This document shows, piece by piece, positions 1-5,256 of a stretch of 8,476 bases of DNA. Source of the stretch: Candidatus Sumerlaeota bacterium (GTDB lineage Bacteria > Sumerlaeota > Sumerlaeia > MWCT01); assembly GCA_026398545.1 (NCBI GenBank), contig JAPLSR010000474.1:1-8476 (forward strand), written 5' to 3'. The notes below the pieces were generated by a model. It worked only from the letters and a program-made list of their open reading frames with translations, was not told the DNA's origin and did no database searches. The position numbers and the translations under genes were made by a program. Position 1 is the first letter of the stretch. The number at the start of each line of letters is the position of its first letter.

Positions 1-584
1 AATGTGTTAAGGGTTGTATCATTCAGGACGAGTTTCCCCTTATCCTCCACAGTAATCCACTGACTGGAACTGATGTTACTCTGCGGGATGGTCAGGACGC
101 CGCTGGCTTTCACATTCAGGGCACCGCCCAGGACGATGTTGAGGTTTGGAGGCAATGTGATATTCCCACTGGCATTGCCCAGCATTCGGACAGAAATATC
201 GCAATTTTCAATGACTGGGTTTGTTATCAGTGGGCTGGCAGTCCCCAGTTCCAATTCGAGGCTGGTGCGGAACCCTTTGAAGGAGGTGGGGATTGCACCA
301 GAGGCGATTATATTGCCATCCACATCTCCCGTAATACGGATGCCAAAAACCGTCCGCCAGTTGCTATTGATGTTATTGAGGGATTCAAATGAGCATCCTT
401 CCACTGTCAGTGTGCTGGTTCCCTCTGTATTGATAATGGCTGACCAGTCATCATAATATTCTGAGGCGGAGTCAACGCGATTTTCCGTAGATGTAAAAAC
501 ACACCTCTGGAAAATGCCCGCTCCTCCGTCCTTTATATCCATACCATTGTAACGTTGGTCCGGGTAGTCGCCGCCGTAATAATC
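1..584 (-). repeat. Protein repeat unit 4 (194 residues to window edge)
   Basis: This unit begins DYYGGDYPDQRYNGMD at D859 and retains DGGAGIFQRC, EYYDDWSAIINTEGTS, LTVEGCSFESLN, RTVFGIRITGD and TSFKGFRTSLELELG. Its second half diverges: only the first of the two late cysteines is present (VIENCDISVRML). The frame leaves the window in GKLVLNDTTLNT, which aligns with the GTLQATEATFRLNT strand that precedes the start of unit 4. A fifth GDYPDQR motif may therefore follow just outside the window. Confidence 0.8.
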
Positions 585-3158
585 CGTCCAGGTGTTAAGT
601 CTGAAAGTTGCCTCGGTTGCCTGAAGGGTTCCGTTGACGGTGATGCGGAAGTATGAAGGGCTGATAAGTTCACTTCCCGGTACCAGTGTCAATTGCCCGT
701 CTGTTTGAATAGTGATAGCAGTGGCAAGATATTGTCTTGTGTTATTCAATGTGAGTGACTGACTTACATCGCCCACGAGGCGCACATTGTAGTCACAGTC
801 TGTGAACTGGCAGAGGGCAATATCCTGGACAGCCGCGCCGAACTCCCACTCGATGCCACTACGGAAGCTTTTGAAGGAGTTCTGGATGGTTTTTCCGCCG
901 GTCACATAATCCTTGATGGTTGCCAGGACGCCACCCGTCAGGCGGATGCCAAAAACCGTATGCAAGCCATTCACTGTGTTCAGAGATTCAAAAGAGCAAC
1001 CCTCAACGGTCAATTGGGAGGTGCTCTCCGTATTGATGATGGCTGACCAGTCATCATAATAATCTGTGGCGGCGTCATTGTTTATTTCAATCGAGCGGAA
1101 GACGCAGTTCTGGAAGGTCCCTATACCTGAATCCTGCAGGTGGATACCATTTCTACGCTGGTCAGGGTAATCGCCGTTATACCAGTCCGTTCTTGTGGTC
1201 AGTGTCATGGTGGTGGAGCGTGCATCAATTTTGCCTGAGACGAAAGTGGTGTGTCCCATCCGGAGTTCGGCGCCGTTGCAATTGAGCTCTCCGCCCGCCT
1301 CGATGGTCAGTCTCCAGTCAACTGAATCCGTTGACTGGTAATAGCTCCCCGGAGGGAGAACCAGTTTGCCGCCGTTTTTGATAGTGACAATATTCACCGA
1401 TGTAGCGGAGGGTAGCGCTATGGCTGCCGCTCTTGCAACGGGCATGCGGAGCTCGTGAGAGACATCTCCGGACATGCGCACAGGCCATTCACAATCCCCA
1501 TAAGTGCAGCCATCTGCAATCTGGGCGGTGCCTGCCCCGAATGCCCAGTAAATACCCGTTCGGAATCCTTTTAAGGAAGTTTGGGTGGCGCTATATTCCT
1601 TGATGGTGGCGTCTGTGGCGCTTCCAATGAAAATCCCGAAAACGGTTTTATAGGTCGGGTTCACATCATTGAGAGACTCAAGGGAGCACCCCTCGATGGT
1701 TAATTTGGAGGCGCCTTCGGTGTAAATAAGGGCTGACCAGTTATCATAATAAGAGGTGGATTGACTGTATTTTTCGCTCGAGCGAAGGGCGCACGTCTGA
1801 AAAGTTGCCTCGCCGCCGTCTAAAACATAAATCCCATGTAAACGTTGGTCTGGGTAATCACCACCATAGTAATCGGTATGTGTGTCCGCAGTTATGGTGC
1901 TTCCAACTGCCTGGAGTTTTCCAGAGACATTCCATTTATAACCGGGATTCTGAAGACCACTGCCTGAAGTCAAAATCAACTGCCCCGTGTTTTGAATATT
2001 GACATCCCCCGCCATTAACATGCCGGTATTGTTCAGTGTGATGGTTTGAGAGACGTTACCCAGGAGACGAACATTGTTTTCGCATCCTATGAAATCGCAC
2101 TTTGCCACCTGTTGAGGCACTGTGCCGAATTCCCAATACAGTCCTGTGCGGAATCCCGTGAAAGAGGTTTTTGTGGCGCCATCATTATCAATCGTCATTG
2201 TTGCGCCGCTCCGGTTCACAATACCAAAAACCGTTCTCCAATTAGGGTCGGCGGCAGAGATGGTCTCGAGCTGGCAACCCTGTATTGTGAGATGGCAGCC
2301 ATTCTGCGCCTCAATAACTGCCGACCAGTCATCATAATATTCCGGACTATTATTACAGCCTTCCACAGTCCGGATAGTGCATTTCTTGAAGAGACCCTCG
2401 CCGCCATCCAGCAGATAAATGGCATTGCGTCTCTGGTCGGGGTAATCCCCACCATACCAGTCTGTATAGGTTTTAAGGAGGAGGAGTGTGTCCGATGTCC
2501 TGATGGAACCGCTCACCGTGAATGCGCGGAAATCCCAGCTGTCCTGAACGACCGTGACGCCCGGTGTGATGTATAGATGCACACCTGCGGGGATGGTGAT
2601 GGCGGAGGTGATATGATAATCATGGGAAGTATCGCTCCAGGTTGTGTCCTGAGTAATCGTCCCACCCACATTTATGACGCCGTCAGTATCCAGCTCTCGC
2701 GCCACAACATTTGTGTAGGCAATACCGTTTGCGCTTGTCTCCTTGATTTCGAAGGTGGCTGTGCCGTCGGAGTCATCGAGGTCAGAGCCGGCGGCAATTG
2801 TTATGGTGACGGGGGTATTCCAACTTCCCTTGGGGATGGTAAAGGTAGCGCCGCTGGAAACGGTGAGGTCCGCATCGCCAGAGGTGCGGGTAATGCTCAC
2901 AGTCACATCCGCAGAGGGCTGGGCGGATAGCCACAGTCTGAAAAAGCCGGTTCCGGCTTCAGGGACGGTTATATAAGTCCAGCTGCAGACAAAGGATGGC
3001 GCCTGAGCAATACGGGATTGTTTTTCCATCGCTGTCGGAGGAATTTTGAGCGCCTTCTCGCCGGAAGGCTCAGCATTCAAAAGCGGGACATACAATAAAA
3101 GAAATATAAGACTTGCGAAAGAAACAGAGATTACACCGGAAAGCCTTTTTTGTTTCAT
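1..3158 (-). CDS. Large secreted protein with Calx-beta-like module and tandem beta-helix-type repeats (C terminus outside window)
   Basis: One minus-strand frame stays open for 1,052 codons, from the ATG at 3158 to the left window edge; no stop was found on codon-by-codon reading. AGAGGAG lies 5 nt before the ATG and supports this start. Residues 1-29 form a Sec signal peptide: basic start, hydrophobic core, likely cleavage after LNA. Residues about 62-155 resemble Calx-beta-like modules of large extracellular proteins (VPEAGTGFFRLWLSAQPS, then TSGDADLTVSSGATFTIP). From about residue 185 the chain is short beta-strand/turn sequence rich in G, T, N and D, arranged in four units whose GGDYPDQR-type motifs begin at D233, D429, D658 and D859. 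This pattern suggests a right-handed parallel beta-helix. The protein is probably exported and surface-bound or released; ligand and function are unknown. No catalytic motif or anchor is visible, and the C terminus is missing. No family name can be assigned for the repeat. Confidence 0.88.
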   Translation of the reverse strand, partial: MKQKRLSGVISVSFASLIFLLLYVPLLNAEPSGEKALKIPPTAMEKQSRIAQAPSFVCSWTYITVPEAGTGFFRLWLSAQPSADVTVSITRTSGDADLTVSSGATFTIPKGSWNTPVTITIAAGSDLDDSDGTATFEIKETSANGIAYTNVVARELDTDGVINVGGTITQDTTWSDTSHDYHITSAITIPAGVHLYITPGVTVVQDSWDFRAFTVSGSIRTSDTLLLLKTYTDWYGGDYPDQRRNAIYLLDGGEGLFKKCTIRTVEGCNNSPEYYDDWSAVIEAQNGCHLTIQGCQLETISAADPNWRTVFGIVNRSGATMTIDNDGATKTSFTGFRTGLYWEFGTVPQQVAKCDFIGCENNVRLLGNVSQTITLNNTGMLMAGDVNIQNTGQLILTSGSGLQNPGYKWNVSGKLQAVGSTITADTHTDYYGGDYPDQRLHGIYVLDGGEATFQTCALRSSEKYSQSTSYYDNWSALIYTEGASKLTIEGCSLESLNDVNPTYKTVFGIFIGSATDATIKEYSATQTSLKGFRTGIYWAFGAGTAQIADGCTYGDCEWPVRMSGDVSHELRMPVARAAAIALPSATSVNIVTIKNGGKLVLPPGSYYQSTDSVDWRLTIEAGGELNCNGAELRMGHTTFVSGKIDARSTTMTLTTRTDWYNGDYPDQRRNGIHLQDSGIGTFQNCVFRSIEINNDAATDYYDDWSAIINTESTSQLTVEGCSFESLNTVNGLHTVFGIRLTGGVLATIKDYVTGGKTIQNSFKSFRSGIEWEFGAAVQDIALCQFTDCDYNVRLVGDVSQSLTLNNTRQYLATAITIQTDGQLTLVPGSELISPSYFRITVNGTLQATEATFRLNTWTDYYGGDYPDQRYNGMDIKDGGAGIFQRCVFTSTENRVDSASEYYDDWSAIINTEGTSTLTVEGCSFESLNNINSNWRTVFGIRITGDVDGNIIASGAIPTSFKGFRTSLELELGTASPLITNPVIENCDISVRMLGNASGNITLPPNLNIVLGGALNVKASGVLTIPQSNISSSQWITVEDKGKLVLNDTTLNT
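585..1187 (-). repeat. Protein repeat unit 3 (201 residues)
   Basis: This unit begins DWYNGDYPDQRRNGIH at D658. It then carries DSGIGTFQNC, DYYDDWSAIINTEST, LTVEGCSFESLN, HTVFGIRLTGG, SFKSFRSGIEWEFG, LCQFTDCDYNVRLVGDVSQ and a GQLTLVPGSEL linker. It is most similar to unit 4: the DDWSAIINTE and LTVEGCSFESLN segments are identical between the two. The DNA is also very similar, for example cggatgccaaaaaccgt on the plus strand in both. This points to relatively recent internal duplication. Confidence 0.85.
1188..1874 (-). repeat. Protein repeat unit 2 (229 residues, with insertion)
   Basis: This unit begins DYYGGDYPDQRLHGIY at D429 and keeps the same landmarks: DGGEATFQTC, SYYDNWSALIYTEGAS, LTIEGCSLESLN, KTVFGIF, TSLKGFRTGIYWAFG and a GC...DC pair. 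It is about 30 residues longer than units 1 and 3. The extra length follows the MSGDVSHELRMP strand, from about residue 573, and includes additional GGKLVLPPGS-like and GGELNCNGAEL-like strands. Confidence 0.85.
1875..2462 (-). repeat. Protein repeat unit 1 (196 residues)
   Basis: This unit runs from D233 to the residue before the next unit's equivalent Asp. It contains in order: DWYGGDYPDQRR; DGGEGLFKKC (C260); EYYDDWSAVIE; LTIQGC (C295); RTVFGI; TSFTGFRTGLYWEFG; a cysteine pair C354/C359; NVRLLGNVSQTITLNNT; and a linker with a VSGKLQAVGST strand. It also has two unit-specific cysteines, C268 and C288. The N-terminal flank (residues about 185-232) resembles the end of a preceding unit, so the array starts with a partial turn. 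Confidence 0.85.
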
Positions 3159-3187
3159 TGCCACTCCTCTTTCAATTTCAAAATTTC

Positions 3188-3207
3188 TTCCTCAGAATTT
3201 TGAGGAA
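3188..3207 (-). promoter_or_regulatory. Small hairpin in the leader of the repeat-protein gene
   Basis: TTCCTCA (3188-3194) and TGAGGAA (3201-3207) are perfect inverted repeats around a 6-nt loop. They lie about 30 nt upstream of the ATG at 3158 and inside the leader expected from the promoter at 3268-3240. No T-run follows on the transcribed strand, so this is not a terminator. It could affect mRNA stability or translation, but chance in AT-rich DNA is possible. Confidence 0.35.
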
Positions 3208-3239
3208 TTTAAATTACAATTAATTTTCCATCACACATA

Positions 3240-3268
3240 ATTATATATGAATAATACATTAAGCTCAA
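3240..3268 (-). promoter_or_regulatory. Sigma70-type promoter for the repeat-protein gene
   Basis: On the minus strand, TTGAGC (3268-3263, -35) is followed after exactly 17 bp by a perfect TATAAT (3245-3240, -10). Transcription would start near 3233, leaving a leader of about 75 nt before the ATG at 3158. The flanking DNA is AT-rich. A second TTGACA upstream (on the plus strand, tgtcaa around 3280-3285) has only a weak TTAATG partner at 17 bp. The TTGAGC/TATAAT pair is the better candidate. Confidence 0.6.
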
Positions 3269-3355
3269 GGTTGAAAATGTGTCAATCAAATTGTGCCAAC
3301 TGGTGAAATGAATACTGTCATCCCTCCGATGGTTCCGTTCCGGGGGTAAATGTAT

Positions 3356-3871
3356 TTACTCTTCAATGCCGGGGCGTGCAGGGATGCCTTTTTTGAAATA
3401 ATGTTTCACATCCCTCATCTCGGTAACAAGGTCGGCGCGGTCAATCAGTCGGGGGTCGGCGTGGCGACCTGTCAGGATGAGTTCCACACCTTTTGGTTTT
3501 TCATCTATGAATGATAAGATAGACTCAACAGGCAGGATGCGAAAATGAAGGGCAATATTTATTTCATCAAGGATGAGAACATCATATTTTCCCGAGAGCA
3601 GCGCATCACGAGCCTCATTCAGACCCCGTTCCGCCGCGGCAATATCCTCCGGTGTGGGCTCACCATTGATAAATGAGGGGCGTCCATACTGGCGGACAGT
3701 TATCTCCGGCGCAAGGCGTAAAAGACTTTTCATTTCGCTTGATGTCTGGCATTTCAGGAACTGGGCAATAAAAACCCTGAGTCCCGCCCCTGCCGCGCGA
3801 AGGGCAAGCCCCAGCGCCGCTGTGGTCTTTCCCTTGCCGTCACCAGTATAAATTTGCACGAAACCGGTCAT
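3356..3871 (-). CDS. cobO: Corrinoid (cob(I)alamin) adenosyltransferase, CobA/CobO/BtuR family
   Basis: This cytoplasmic enzyme transfers the 5'-deoxyadenosyl group of ATP to the cobalt of reduced corrinoids, giving adenosylcobalamin or its precursors. Counting from the ATG at 3871 it has 171 residues, near the usual size of the family. The family P-loop is intact (YTGDGKGKTT, residues 8-17) and is followed by AALGLALRAAG. A Walker B-like VLILDEIN lies at 98-105. The characteristic C terminus is complete: LTGRHADPRLIDRADLVTEM (133-152), then KHYFKKGIPARPGIEE. The frame extends upstream to a GTG at 3937, but those 22 codons only translate the 9-nt-phased repeat and adjacent DNA. The family begins just before the P-loop, so the ATG is preferred, although its Shine-Dalgarno is weak. 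No other cobalamin gene is in the window; holB lies 113 bp upstream on the same strand. Confidence 0.95.
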   Translation of the reverse strand: MTGFVQIYTGDGKGKTTAALGLALRAAGAGLRVFIAQFLKCQTSSEMKSLLRLAPEITVRQYGRPSFINGEPTPEDIAAAERGLNEARDALLSGKYDVLILDEINIALHFRILPVESILSFIDEKPKGVELILTGRHADPRLIDRADLVTEMRDVKHYFKKGIPARPGIEE

Positions 3872-3881
3872 TCTAAAAGAA

Positions 3882-3917
3882 TTCTCTGTGTTCTTTGTGA
3901 CTCTGTGGTGAAAAAAA
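3882..3917 (-). repeat. 9-nt-phased repeat element (CACAGAG type) upstream of cobO
   Basis: On the plus strand, TTCTCTGTG (3882-3890), TTCTTTGTG (3891-3899) and ACTCTGTGG (3900-3908) are three similar 9-nt steps, followed by TG and a run of seven A. Read on the minus strand this is TTTCACCACAGAGTCACAAA followed by GAACACAGAG. As I recall, sequences of this style are dispersed in intergenic DNA of many bacteria and give spurious HHRxTExTE peptides, as here (HHRVTKNTENS in the extended cobO frame). The function of such elements is unknown to me. The structure is read directly; the family assignment is from memory. Confidence 0.5.
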
Positions 3918-3954
3918 TTATTCGATTTGTAACACACTACTATATTTTATGTGC

Positions 3955-3984
3955 CTTTTTTCCCAACTCAAGCAAGGAAAAAAG
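3955..3984. repeat. 9-bp inverted repeat between holB and cobO
   Basis: CTTTTTTCC (3955-3963) and GGAAAAAAG (3976-3984) are perfect inverted repeats with a 12-nt loop, directly downstream of the holB stop codon. In RNA the stem is mostly A-U. It ends in no clear U-run beyond the stem on either strand, so it is at best a weak or atypical terminator for holB. It partly overlaps the palindrome at 3979-3996. Confidence 0.35.
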
Positions 3985-3996
3985 TCATGACTTTTT
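3979..3996. repeat. 18-bp perfect palindrome over the holB stop codon
   Basis: AAAAAGTCA (3979-3987) and TGACTTTTT (3988-3996) form a perfect palindrome centred on the end of holB. It includes the stop codon and the last Lys-Lys-Ser codons. With no loop, it suits a dimeric DNA-binding protein better than an RNA hairpin. The run of Lys codons partly explains its A/T content, so it may be coincidental. Confidence 0.35.
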
Positions 3997-5019
3997 GAGA
4001 AACATGCCGATGTCATTCAGTATGACAAGGAGGGCAAGGTTAGTGGGGACTATGCGCTGGGTAAGGAACTGGCGCTCAAGGAGTGAGCGGCATGAATCAT
4101 AGAGCCCCTGCGGGGTGTAACGGTCCGCAATTTTTGTGAGGCTCTCCGCCATGTCGCGGTTGATGAGGAGGTCTTTATTCTCCGGCACAAGGCGCAGGAC
4201 AAGCAGGTCGCGATACCAGACTAAAAGGTCGCTCATGGCGGTGGCAAGGTCTTTTGAGCCGGTGGCGATTCCGTGTGCCACGCGAAAGATGGCGGCAAAA
4301 CCGTGCTTTTCCAGCATCTCCAGCTCCTGCGCCATGTTTTCTCGTCGTTTTTGTAATTCTCCCCGCGCTATATCCAGTGCGGGTCCAGGATGCCCCTCCG
4401 ATAACACAGCCGCCATCTCCGCCGACTTCTCCGAAATTTTGTGCGACATGACCAGCCATTCCTTTAACTCCTTCACGGGCAGGGGTGAGAAGCGGAGAAG
4501 CATACAACGTGAGCGGATTGTTGGCAGGAGGTTGTGCAGATTATTTGTGGTCAGGATGGTGATGAGGTGGCGTGGCGGCTCCTCAAGGATTTTCAGGATG
4601 CTGTTTGCCGCACCGAGACTCATTCGTTCAACGTCAAAGCCGAGGACAATCTTCTTTTTTCCCTCCACGGGTGTTATGAGGGCGCTGTCCTGCAGTTCGC
4701 GGATTTTTTCAATCCGGATGGTGCGGGCGGGACCTTCAGGTTTCAGGAGCATGAGGTCGATATAGGTCTGATGGGCAATCTTGCGGCAGGCGGGGCATTC
4801 GCAGGCGAGGAGACCTCGTTCGCCCGTGCAGTTAATGAATTTAGCGAGGGCGTAAGCGAAGGATTTTTTCCCCAGACCGGACGGACCGTGCAGAATCATG
4901 GCGTTAGGGAGAGTTCCCGACTCCACAAACCGCTTCGCCAGCTTCTTCAGAATGTCGTGACCGACAATACTTTCAAACTGATGTTCATGCCGTTCCATTT
5001 CCCATGACCCCAGTTTCAT
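3985..5019 (-). CDS. holB: DNA polymerase III subunit delta' (clamp-loader subunit)
   Basis: Delta' is the stator subunit of the clamp-loader complex, which places the beta sliding clamp on primed DNA. The 344-residue protein has the AAA+ layout. It opens with HQFESIVGHDILKKLAK (13-29), then a P-loop GPSGLGKKS (45-53). Next comes a zinc-module cysteine cluster: C64, C73, C75 and C78. AANSILKILEEPPRHLITIL (137-156) is the family hallmark, followed by a sensor-like TTNN (157-160) and IRSRC (168-172), with a helical C-terminal domain after that. Length is typical. The ATG at 5019 has a moderate AGGGATGG ribosome site; an in-frame ATG at codon 8 also precedes the conserved region and is an alternative start. 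The gene is divergent from the peptidase gene at 5257 and upstream of cobO on the same strand. A TATGAT at 5074-5069 is a possible -10 box without a good -35. Confidence 0.95.
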   Translation of the reverse strand: MKLGSWEMERHEHQFESIVGHDILKKLAKRFVESGTLPNAMILHGPSGLGKKSFAYALAKFINCTGERGLLACECPACRKIAHQTYIDLMLLKPEGPARTIRIEKIRELQDSALITPVEGKKKIVLGFDVERMSLGAANSILKILEEPPRHLITILTTNNLHNLLPTIRSRCMLLRFSPLPVKELKEWLVMSHKISEKSAEMAAVLSEGHPGPALDIARGELQKRRENMAQELEMLEKHGFAAIFRVAHGIATGSKDLATAMSDLLVWYRDLLVLRLVPENKDLLINRDMAESLTKIADRYTPQGLYDSCRSLLERQFLTQRIVPTNLALLVILNDIGMFLKKS

Positions 5020-5148
5020 TAAACCATCCCTGCCAATAGACCATGCAATTCCCCAACGTCAAGGGTGAATCATAACGAAAAAAACTTTATAATTATGCAT
5101 TTTTTATTTGACAAAAATATAAATATATGAAAATCAAAAAATGTTAAA

Positions 5149-5240
5149 TTGAATTGTTAATTGACATGCCCATGTTTATCATGGGCTGCGAAATCTGGGT
5201 CAATCCGCCTGAGGCGGATGGGCACTTTCTAACAATTTGA
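5149..5240 (+). promoter_or_regulatory. Possible structured RNA leader (three-way junction) of the secreted peptidase gene
   Basis: The 237-bp divergent spacer (5020-5256) is AT-rich except for a G+C-rich island here. Three nested elements pair on the plus strand. P1 joins 5149-5159 to 5230-5240 (11 pairs including two G-U). P2 joins ATTGAC (5160-5165) to GTCAAT (5199-5204), continued after an asymmetric internal loop by GCCCATG (5168-5174) with CATGGGC (5180-5186). P3 joins CCGCC (5205-5209) to GGCGG (5213-5217). P1/P2 and P2/P3 abut without unpaired bases; 5218-5229 is the only junction strand. P1 ends just before the Shine-Dalgarno AAGGAG (5242-5247), so folding could affect translation. 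It matches no riboswitch class I recognise. TTGACA at 5108-5113 could be a -35 box, but no convincing -10 follows. Being an RNA is inference; the pairings are seen. Confidence 0.4.
5203..5219. repeat. 17-bp G+C-rich palindrome
   Basis: ATCCGCCTGAGGCGGAT is a perfect palindrome around a central G. It stands out from the surrounding AT-rich spacer and forms P3 of the proposed leader structure. Short CCGCCTNAGGCGG-type palindromes are often dispersed intergenic repeats, so it may be an inserted REP-like unit and not a gene-specific regulatory part. A single copy in this window cannot decide. Confidence 0.45.
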
Positions 5241-5241
5241 A

Positions 5242-5247
5242 AAGGAG
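5242..5247 (+). promoter_or_regulatory. Ribosome binding site of the secreted peptidase gene
   Basis: AAGGAG lies 9 nt before the ATG at 5257 and fixes that start. It begins one base after the last paired base of the proposed P1 stem, so the stem and an initiating ribosome would compete for space. Confidence 0.75.
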
Positions 5248-5256
5248 TTTAATACC

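Noticed and set aside
1..2462. CRISPR array or satellite DNA suggested by repeated TGACCAGTCATCATAATA
   Set aside because: The copies are about 600 bp apart and encode the YYDDWSA motif in frame, so they reflect protein repeats.
73..2976. Several plus-strand and one minus-strand open frames of 60-180 codons inside the repeat-protein gene
   Set aside because: They overlap the uninterrupted minus-strand frame, lack ribosome sites and family features, and recur only because the underlying DNA is repetitive.
3300..3355. Rho-independent terminator after cobO
   Set aside because: Only an imperfect CCCCCG/CGGAGGG pairing is present and no T-run follows it on the transcribed strand.
3869..3937. GTG start at 3937 for cobO
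   Set aside because: It directly follows an in-frame TAG, has no ribosome site, and adds only repeat-derived residues before the conserved N terminus.
4136..5007. Plus-strand frames inside holB
   Set aside because: They are antisense or out-of-frame shadows of a clearly conserved delta' gene.
5034..5062. TTGACG-17 bp-CTATTG on the minus strand as the holB promoter
   Set aside because: The -10 is poor and the implied start, near 5027, would cut into the ribosome binding site of the ATG at 5019.
5108..5136. TTGACA at 5108 as a promoter for the peptidase gene
   Set aside because: At 16-18 bp spacing the downstream hexamers do not resemble TATAAT, so I list it only as a possible -35.
5160..5224. 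Resemblance of CCGCCTG...GGGCA to the 3' part of the ZTP (pfl) riboswitch
   Set aside because: The two halves are separated by the second palindrome arm, the upstream conserved core is absent, and the gene is not in purine or folate metabolism.
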